From Planctomycetota bacterium (GTDB lineage: Bacteria > Planctomycetota > Phycisphaerae > Sedimentisphaerales > Anaerohalosphaeraceae), in assembly GCA_030637065.1 (NCBI GenBank), contig DAOVVQ010000202.1, forward strand, positions 1 through 7,139: a stretch of 7,139 bases of DNA. Reading direction: 5' to 3'. Both the position numbers and the translations under genes were made by a program. Shown here in pieces: positions 1 through 4,146 of this stretch. The notes under the pieces are model-generated. The model was not told the origin of the DNA, did no database searches, and saw only the letters and a list, made by a program, of their open reading frames with translations. The first letter of the stretch is position 1. Every line of letters begins with the position of its first letter.

Positions 1-1
1 A

Positions 2-640
2 ATTAACAATTATTCATTTGCAGCTACACAACTGGCACAGACAACGATGAGAAGCGTGATGGGTAAACTCGACCTCGATAAGACCTTCGAGGAAAGAGAG
101 ATCATGAACAGCGCGATCGTCGACGCCGTCGACAAGGCCTCGGACGCGTGGGGCGTGAAGGTTACCCGCTACGAGGTCAAGAATATCCTGCCGCCGCAGA
201 GCATTAAGGACGCCATGGAAAAGCAGATGCGTGCGGAGCGTGAAAAGCGGGCCACTATCGCCGAATCCGAAGGCGACCGTCAGGCGAAGATCAACCGGGC
301 CGAGGGCGAAAAGCAGGAGATGATCGCCCAGTCGGAAGGCGAAAAGCAAAAGCGGATCAATGAGGCCGAGGGCCGTGCCTTCGAGATCGAGCGGGTCGCC
401 GGCGCCACAGCCAACGGTATCCGCGAGATCGCCACAGCCATAAACAAAGAGGGCGGCATCAACGCGGTCAACCTCCGCATCGCCGAGCAGTACTTAAACG
501 AGTTCGGCAAGCTGGCAAAAACCAATAATACGCTCATAATACCGTCGGATCTGTCGGATATCGCCGGAATGATAAAGAGCGCATCGACCGTGCTTCAAAG
601 CGTCGGCAGTACCGGCGGCAGCGGCGACGCACAGGATTGA
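2..640 (+). CDS. Slipin/paraslipin-type SPFH (band 7) membrane-scaffold protein, 5'-truncated
   Basis: The frame is open from base 2, so the gene starts before the window; the first in-frame ATG (47) falls inside the SPFH domain and is not the start. The visible 212 residues begin in the conserved stomatin stretch (QLAQTT, then DLDKTFEER at residues 24-32). A charged coiled coil follows, with four 11-residue repeats at about 89-132, each opening with S/A-E-G. After it comes the 'LIIPSDL' segment and a C-terminal tail typical of QmcA/SLP2-like paraslipins. The N-terminal membrane anchor and the first half of the SPFH domain are missing from view. The family forms large oligomeric rings or microdomains at the inner membrane, often beside an NfeD-type protein or protease; no nfeD is seen downstream. 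The tail is Gly/Ser-rich. HflC/HflK is a less likely alternative because of the repeat-rich coiled coil and the IIPSDL tail. Confidence 0.9.
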   Translation: MNNYSFAATQLAQTTMRSVMGKLDLDKTFEEREIMNSAIVDAVDKASDAWGVKVTRYEVKNILPPQSIKDAMEKQMRAEREKRATIAESEGDRQAKINRAEGEKQEMIAQSEGEKQKRINEAEGRAFEIERVAGATANGIREIATAINKEGGINAVNLRIAEQYLNEFGKLAKTNNTLIIPSDLSDIAGMIKSASTVLQSVGSTGGSGDAQD

Positions 641-680
641 TTCAGCGGATAACCGCAGTTTGTCAGCAGACAGGAAAGTT

Positions 681-709
681 TTGACAATAGCCTGACAGCC
701 GTTTAGACT
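681..709 (+). promoter_or_regulatory. Candidate sigma70-type promoter for the lipoprotein gene
   Basis: A perfect TTGACA at 681-686 is followed by a 17-nt spacer and TAGACT at 704-709 (4 of 6 match to TATAAT). It lies 41 nt after the slipin stop and about 95 nt before the lipoprotein start. A transcript from here would carry the 745-768 hairpin in its leader. Only the sequence match supports it, and promoter consensus may differ in this phylum. Confidence 0.45.
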
Positions 710-744
710 GGGCTGGTCAATGGTGGTATAGGGGTCAGTAAAGG

Positions 745-768
745 CAGGGTGGGCCCTGGCCCACCCTG
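745..768. repeat. Perfect GC-rich inverted repeat (hairpin), possible member of a dispersed repeat family
   Basis: Two 11-nt arms, cagggtgggcc and its exact complement, are separated by only 2 nt. In practice this gives a stem with a tight 4-nt or larger loop. No T-run follows on either side, so it is not a standard intrinsic terminator. Its GGTGGGC/GCCCACC core resembles the hairpins at 1875-1895 and 2951-2995. It sits between the slipin and lipoprotein genes, 24 nt before the lipoprotein ribosome binding site (tgagga, 792-797), so it could affect leader folding. Confidence 0.75.
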
Positions 769-804
769 AAGAGCTTAGAGTGGCTGCAAAATGAGGACAG
801 ACGA

Positions 805-1332
805 ATGCGAAGTGTTCTGCGTGTGATCGTATTAATTGCGACGATGGCGGCCCTTACCGGCTGCCTGGAGGCCCTTGGCGGGGATAAGGCCGGCGGGCCG
901 CAGGAGCCCGGGCCCCAGCCGTCCGCCCGGGCCAAGGAGCCCCAGCCGCAGCCGCCCACCCGGGCCAAAGAGCCGCTGTGGGGGGACTGGTTCGGTAAGA
1001 AGGATGTCAAGGTCGAGGCGACTCTCGCCGAGATCGACGCGGTATGCAGGCTCAAATCCGATTCGGCAATGTACGAGGGACTAAAGGCCATCGCCCGCAG
1101 GCCGGACCTCAGCAAAGCCGCCCAGGTACGCCTGGCCAAACCGGCGATCGAAAAACTCTACTCACCGGCTGACAAGGAAGAAGTGCTCCTGATACTCATA
1201 AAAAACCCATCCTTCAGCCACGAAGCAAAAATGGAAATCCTTGCATACATAGAAAAACTGCCCGAAGAAACCAAAATAAAGGTCCTGAGCGCAATCAACA
1301 ATCGCACGATCGAGGCTGATCAGGGTTGGTAG
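805..1332 (+). CDS. Small putative lipoprotein with proline-rich linker and helical C-terminal domain
   Basis: The 175-aa product has a lipoprotein signal peptide: an N-terminal Arg, a hydrophobic core at about 3-16, and a lipobox Leu17-Thr18-Gly19 before Cys20, the predicted acylated residue. A Pro/Gly/Lys linker (about 25-58) contains two copies of the motif A-K-E-P spaced 11 residues apart (43-46, 54-57). After a Trp-rich WGDWFGKKD stretch (59-67) comes a charged, alpha-helical domain (about 68-170) with the look of short helical-hairpin repeats. The start is fixed by tgagga at 792-797, 7 nt upstream. I do not recognise a named family and propose no function beyond envelope anchoring. Base composition changes sharply inside the gene: 83% GC at 901-960 and 38% at 1201-1260 by hand count. 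The ferritin-like gene follows after 74 nt on the same strand. Confidence 0.8.
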   Translation: MRSVLRVIVLIATMAALTGCLEALGGDKAGGPQEPGPQPSARAKEPQPQPPTRAKEPLWGDWFGKKDVKVEATLAEIDAVCRLKSDSAMYEGLKAIARRPDLSKAAQVRLAKPAIEKLYSPADKEEVLLILIKNPSFSHEAKMEILAYIEKLPEETKIKVLSAINNRTIEADQGW

Positions 1333-1394
1333 AATGTTTGTGAAGGGCGGTAGTCCGTTCGAGATTACGACCCATGCATATTGGTGCTTCAGTT

Positions 1395-1399
1395 AAGGA
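1395..1399 (+). promoter_or_regulatory. Ribosome binding site that decides the ferritin-like gene start
   Basis: An aagga lies 7 nt upstream of the ATG at 1407. No comparable site precedes the in-frame ATG at 1374. The protein similarity also begins just after 1407. Confidence 0.6.
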
Positions 1400-1406
1400 C
1401 TCTGAT

Positions 1407-1850
1407 ATGGACAACTTCAATTCGGTAGAGCAGGTTCTTGACTTTGCGATCGCACGGGAGGTTGAGGCGTACAATTTTTATGACGGGCTGGTTGGCCGGG
1501 TTGACAGGCCTGACACCCGCAAGGCGCTGCAGGGCTTCGCTCAGGATGAAGTAAACCACCGCAAAAAACTCCAGCGAGTCAAGGCAGGTGAGATCACGCT
1601 GACCGAGGAAGATGTTGGCAGTCTCGGTATAGCCGAGCGGGTGGCGGACGTCCAGCTCGAGTCGGACATGAGCTATGTCGACATGCTCGCCGCAGGTATG
1701 AAGAAGGAAAAGAAGTCATACTGGCTGTATACCTACCTCGCCTCGAAGGCAAAGACGCAGCAGCTAAGGGACATGCTCCTAAGCATTGCCCAGGAAGAAG
1801 CAAACCACAAACTCAGACTCGAGATCGAGTATGACCTGACAACGTTTTAA
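1407..1850 (+). CDS. Ferritin-like di-iron protein (rubrerythrin-type, no rubredoxin domain)
   Basis: From ATG 1407 the product is 147 aa; an in-frame ATG at 1374 would add 11 residues of no evident family character. The sequence forms a four-helix bundle with the ligand pattern of the rubrerythrin/ferritin-like family: Glu18/Glu20 in helix 1, Glu48-x-x-His51 in helix 2, Glu101 in helix 3 and Glu131-x-x-His134 in helix 4. Two similar halves, each ending in E-x-N-H, reflect the internal duplication of the fold. The C-terminal rubredoxin domain with Cys-x-x-Cys pairs, found in classical rubrerythrin, is absent, and the protein ends at Phe147 soon after helix 4. Family members bind two irons and serve in peroxide reduction or iron handling; which one applies cannot be read here. 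It is probably cytosolic, since no signal peptide is seen. It may share a transcript with the upstream lipoprotein gene (74-nt gap). Confidence 0.88.
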   Translation: MDNFNSVEQVLDFAIAREVEAYNFYDGLVGRVDRPDTRKALQGFAQDEVNHRKKLQRVKAGEITLTEEDVGSLGIAERVADVQLESDMSYVDMLAAGMKKEKKSYWLYTYLASKAKTQQLRDMLLSIAQEEANHKLRLEIEYDLTTF

Positions 1851-1869
1851 GTCAGCCAAGAGCGGCCTC

Positions 1870-1895
1870 GTAGGATGGGTAACTGTGTTACCCAT
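1870..1895. repeat. Hairpin repeat, left border of the AT-rich islet
   Basis: A perfect inverted repeat sits at 1875-1895: atgggtaac, a 3-nt loop, then its complement. The outer stretch 1870-1883 (gtaggatgggtaac) matches 13 of 14 bases with the reverse complement of 2985-2998, so the two elements are related and face opposite ways. It begins 20 nt after the ferritin-like stop codon. It could act as a weak terminator or mRNA-stabilising stem for that gene, but no T-run follows. Confidence 0.7.
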
Positions 1896-1930
1896 GCTGT
1901 GGCTACAAATCAAAATTCAAAATTCATTAA

Positions 1931-2006
1931 TAACCACGGATTGCGCGGATTTCCACGGATTTTTTGACAGGATTTTTTTACCACGAAGGACACGAAGGGT
2001 ACGAAG
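1931..2006. repeat. Nested short-period intergenic repeat (ccacggatt and cacgaagg units)
   Basis: Three 8-nt units of the form C[A/G]CGGATT start at 1935, 1944 and 1954, with a decayed fourth (acaggatt) at about 1967. A second series begins at 1982: CACGAAGG at 1982-1989 and 1991-1998, then tACGAAG at 2000-2006, a 9-nt period. Similar sequences recur between genes in many environmental bacterial genomes, which I recall rather than can show here. It ends about 70 nt beyond the stop codon of the leftward membrane-protein gene. An open frame through it on the + strand (1885-2151) is not protein-like. Confidence 0.7.
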
Positions 2007-2076
2007 TTATAAAAAACTTTTCCTTCTTGTTTTTGATGGTTTTTTGTTTAACTTTTGCTGGAGATGTACAACTTGT

Positions 2077-2418
2077 CTATATATCTTTTGCTTGAATTTT
2101 CCTCATCTCACTTTCGATAAATCTCTTACGTATCACTGGAAACAGACTTGAAAAGACGATGGTTCCAACAAATCCGGGAAGCAGGAATGAATACCATACG
2201 TGGTATGGCTGCGTAACATAGATCGCTACCACACCCATGATCAGCAAAGCAATATTTATAGCTATGGCCGAAATAAAAATTGTGTAAATCGGTTTCTTCC
2301 AACCTTTACGGACACAGATTCCACAGGAGCATCCTATTAAAGCCCCTGTTAAACCTAAGGCAGTTCCAATTATTGCGCCTATCATTCCTGCAGTTTTAGG
2401 TTCAAACCACTGTTCCAT
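2077..2418 (-). CDS. Small three-helix membrane protein with glycine zipper and CxCxxC motif, partner of the HTH gene
   Basis: The 113-aa product has three predicted transmembrane helices at about 10-34, 44-68 and 73-96. Helix 1 has glycines at 11, 14, 18, 22, 25 and 29, spaced 3-4-4-3-4, which puts them on one face as in glycine-zipper packing helices. It ends in Cys30-x-Cys32-x-x-Cys35. Basic residues after helix 1 (R37, K38, K41, K42) and after helix 3 (R97, K98, R99) suggest the N-terminus is outside and the C-terminus inside. The C-terminal 17 residues are charged and probably cytoplasmic. The start ATG lies 3 nt after the stop of the upstream HTH gene, with aagga inside that gene's end, so translation is likely coupled. 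I do not know a named family; the pairing suggests a signalling or regulatory role, which is inference. GC content is about 40%, lower than carAB. Confidence 0.75.
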   Translation of the reverse strand: MEQWFEPKTAGMIGAIIGTALGLTGALIGCSCGICVRKGWKKPIYTIFISAIAINIALLIMGVVAIYVTQPYHVWYSFLLPGFVGTIVFSSLFPVIRKRFIESEMRKIQAKDI

Positions 2419-2421
2419 ACT

Positions 2422-2724
2422 TTATTCCTTTCGCTTGGAATTATCTTCAAATGCTTTGATTAGTGTTTTGGCGGTTACAAGATCAAGTCTCCCCTCAGCC
2501 ACGAGCAGTTGGACTTTTTGATGGAATCGAGTCTGAACCTTCTTAGAACCCAGTATCTGGACTTTCTTAATAAGACGGTTTAGTCGAATTCTGACCGTTG
2601 GATAAGAAATTCCATACTGATGGGCCACATCTTTTAGAGACCCTGAAGCCAAAATAAGACGTTTTACAAACTGCCAGTCTTCTTCTGATAGCCCCTTAAT
2701 CCATTCTGGGATTTGATCGTTCAT
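2422..2724 (-). CDS. DUF2089-like helix-turn-helix protein, probable transcriptional regulator
   Basis: From ATG 2724 the product is 100 aa. Residues 12-55 resemble the C-terminal part of DUF2089 proteins: an acidic 'LSEEDWQFVKRLI' lead-in, then a helix-turn-helix with the recognition stretch ISYPTVRIRL (39-48). The N-terminal zinc ribbon (two Cys-x-x-Cys pairs) seen in many DUF2089 members is absent, as the protein has no cysteine. The tail (56-100) is basic and helical, with KVQ recurring every 8 residues (54, 62, 70). A TTG in frame at 2739 would add five residues, but it overlaps the ggag (2737-2734) that sits 9 nt before ATG 2724, so the ATG is preferred. It is first in a two-gene unit with the membrane protein. 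DNA binding is inferred from the fold; targets are unknown, with its own promoter the first guess. Confidence 0.82.
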   Translation of the reverse strand: MNDQIPEWIKGLSEEDWQFVKRLILASGSLKDVAHQYGISYPTVRIRLNRLIKKVQILGSKKVQTRFHQKVQLLVAEGRLDLVTAKTLIKAFEDNSKRKE

Positions 2725-2733
2725 AGCTACAAA

Positions 2734-2737
2734 CTCC
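2734..2737 (-). promoter_or_regulatory. Ribosome binding site deciding the HTH gene start
   Basis: On the minus strand ggag is followed by 9 nt and the ATG at 2724. It overlaps the alternative TTG reading at 2739, which has no clear site of its own. Confidence 0.55.
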
Positions 2738-2743
2738 AACCAC

Positions 2744-2830
2744 AGCTTTTATTTTATTGAAATACACTTTAATTTTATGAAAGCAAGAAGTTTTTTAATA
2801 TTTTTAAAAATAATTTTAACTTTATTGATA
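2744..2830 (-). promoter_or_regulatory. Extremely AT-rich putative promoter region of the HTH/membrane gene pair
   Basis: The stretch directly upstream of the HTH gene is the most AT-rich part of the window, with 8 of 60 bases G or C in 2761-2820. On the minus strand TAAAAT (2756-2751) fits a -10 box 5 of 6 and would give a leader of about 20 nt. No convincing -35 box stands at the right distance, and a second TAAAAT lies further upstream. A 14-nt perfect palindrome of T and A (2799-2812) could be an operator or simply low complexity. The rest of the gap, 2831-2950, shows no gene or convincing signal. Confidence 0.35.
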
Positions 2831-2950
2831 TCTGGAATGAGAACACCGTAATTAATAAGAGGCTCTGGCAACGTAACTCTTTCTTAAGTAAGGATTTACG
2901 CCTCTATGACTTTGTGGGATCAGGACGTAGGGCCTCAAGAATCCATCGAC

Positions 2951-2998
2951 GGGTGGGCAACTGGCTTATAGGCAGATAAGATTTGTTGCCCATCCTAC
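2951..2998. repeat. Hairpin repeat overlapping the carA stop codon, right border of the AT-rich islet
   Basis: Arms 2951-2961 and 2985-2995 pair over 11 positions (one G-T) around a 23-nt loop. The right arm with flanking bases is the reverse complement of 1870-1883 at 13 of 14 positions. The carA stop codon TAG (2997-2995) lies within it, so the repeat begins at the very end of that gene. For leftward transcription it forms a stem right after the stop. No T-run follows, so it is at best a factor-independent pause or a stabilising stem. Confidence 0.65.
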
Positions 2999-4131
2999 TT
3001 TCGGGCTTTTTTTCTTTTTTGTTTTGTCATTAGTTTTGTGAAGTTTTTGAAGAGGTATTCCGAGTCGTGGGGGCCTGGCGATGCTTCTGGGTGGTATTGT
3101 ACCGAAAAGGCGCTCAGTTTGTCGCTTCGGATCCCTTCTACCGTGTTGTCGTTTAAGTTCAGGTGGGTCAGCTTTACGTCCGTTGCCTTTAGCGAGTCCA
3201 TATCGACGCAGAAGCCGTGGTTCTGGCTGGTGATCTCTATTGCTCCGGTGTCGAGGTTCTTGACCGGGTGGTTTGCTCCGCGATGGCCGAATTTGAGCTT
3301 GTACGTCGTCGCCCCAAACGCCATCGATAGTATCTGGTGGCCTAAGCATATACCGAATATCGGGACCTGGCCCAATAGCTCTCTTACCGTATCGACGGCA
3401 TAGCTTACCGGTGCCGGGTCGCCGGGTCCGTTACTCAGGAAAACGCCATCGGGCTTTTTTGCTAATATCTTCTTGGCTGTCGCGTTTGCCCGCACCACCT
3501 GCACATCACAGCCGTGCGAACACAAGAGCCTCAGGATATTGTGTTTCATACCGAAATCAAACGCGATGACCTTGAATTTCTTCTTAGGCGCAGCGCCTTG
3601 CGGCTCGATGATATCGAAGACCGGCTTGTTCCATTTATAGGCACGGTCGGCTGTGACGTCTTTGACGATATCGCGACCGACCAGGCCGGGATAGGATGCA
3701 AGTTTTTTCTTAAGGGCCTTGATATTCAGTACCGACGACGAGATTATACCCCGCATCGCACCCTGTTCGCGGATGTGCTTTACGAGCTTTCTGGTGTCGA
3801 TGCCCTCTAAGCCGACGACATTGTTGGCCTTGAGATAGTCGCTTAAGGAATCTTTGTTTCGCCAGTTGCTCGGATAATCGCAATTTTCCTTGACGATAAA
3901 GCCGCTGACGAAGAGCTTACGGGACTCGCTGTCGATCTTGTTCGTGCCGTAGTTGCCGATCAGCGGATACGTCATCGTGACGATCTGCTCGTTATACGAT
4001 GGATCGGTGAGTATCTCCTGGTAGCCGGTCATCGCAGTGTTAAATACCACCTCGCCGCACTTTTGGCCCCTGGCACCGAACGAAGTGCCCCTGAAAACCG
4101 TCCCATCTTCAAGTACTAATACCGCTTTCAC
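2995..4131 (-). CDS. carA: Carbamoyl-phosphate synthetase small (glutaminase) subunit
   Basis: The 378-aa product, close to the usual 380 or so, hydrolyses glutamine and passes ammonia to CarB through a tunnel. Residues 1-150 are the CarA-specific N-terminal domain, with GEVVFNTAMTGYQE at 26-39. Residues 186-370 are a class I glutamine amidotransferase: SNGPGDP at 233-239, nucleophile Cys262 in FGICLGHQ, and His347 with Glu349 completing the triad in YHPEASPGPHD. All key residues are present. The start is GTG at 4131, which matches the family's N-terminus (KAVLVLEDGTVF); aagga (4146-4142) lies 10 nt upstream and overlaps the carB stop. The gene is second in the operon, 13 nt after carB, the reverse of the common carA-carB order. 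The C-terminal tail is very Lys/Arg-rich and ends in a TAG supplied by a hairpin repeat. Confidence 0.97.
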   Translation of the reverse strand: MKAVLVLEDGTVFRGTSFGARGQKCGEVVFNTAMTGYQEILTDPSYNEQIVTMTYPLIGNYGTNKIDSESRKLFVSGFIVKENCDYPSNWRNKDSLSDYLKANNVVGLEGIDTRKLVKHIREQGAMRGIISSSVLNIKALKKKLASYPGLVGRDIVKDVTADRAYKWNKPVFDIIEPQGAAPKKKFKVIAFDFGMKHNILRLLCSHGCDVQVVRANATAKKILAKKPDGVFLSNGPGDPAPVSYAVDTVRELLGQVPIFGICLGHQILSMAFGATTYKLKFGHRGANHPVKNLDTGAIEITSQNHGFCVDMDSLKATDVKLTHLNLNDNTVEGIRSDKLSAFSVQYHPEASPGPHDSEYLFKNFTKLMTKQKRKKARK

Positions 4132-4141
4132 GTAGCTGGTT

Positions 4142-4146
4142 TCCTT
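4142..4146 (-). promoter_or_regulatory. carA ribosome binding site overlapping the carB stop codon
   Basis: On the minus strand aagga shares bases with the carB TAA (4147-4145) and lies 10 nt before the GTG at 4131. It supports the GTG start and suggests coupled translation of CarB and CarA. Confidence 0.6.

Noticed and set aside
47..49. ATG at 47 as the slipin start
   Set aside because: The same frame is open back to base 2 and encodes family residues (QLAQTT) directly before it, so the gene is truncated by the window edge.
645..656. Hairpin gcgg-ataa-ccgc just after the slipin stop as a terminator
   Set aside because: The stem has only 4 pairs and no following T-run, so it is too weak to call.
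735..1139. Minus-strand open frame opposite the lipoprotein gene
   Set aside because: It runs through the hairpin repeat and the GC-rich linker region; its product is low-complexity and the + strand gene has a clear signal peptide.
1931..2006. Short-period repeats as a CRISPR array
   Set aside because: The units are 8-10 nt with no unique spacers and no cas genes nearby.
2004..2019. aagtt...aactt stem followed by T-rich sequence as a + strand terminator
   Set aside because: A 5-pair stem that is mostly A-T and lies over 150 nt past the nearest + strand gene is not convincing.
1885..2151. Plus-strand 88-codon open frame in the islet
   Set aside because: It translates a hairpin, the short-period repeats and the antisense of the membrane-protein gene, with no ribosome binding site.
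2858..2905. Inverted agaggc/gcctct flanking a 36-nt loop
   Set aside because: Six pairs around a long loop is within chance expectation and no gene or RNA fold is evident.
2966..3349. Minus-strand 127-codon open frame overlapping carA in another frame
   Set aside because: CarA is unambiguous in the same region, and this product is a Arg/Pro-rich shadow.
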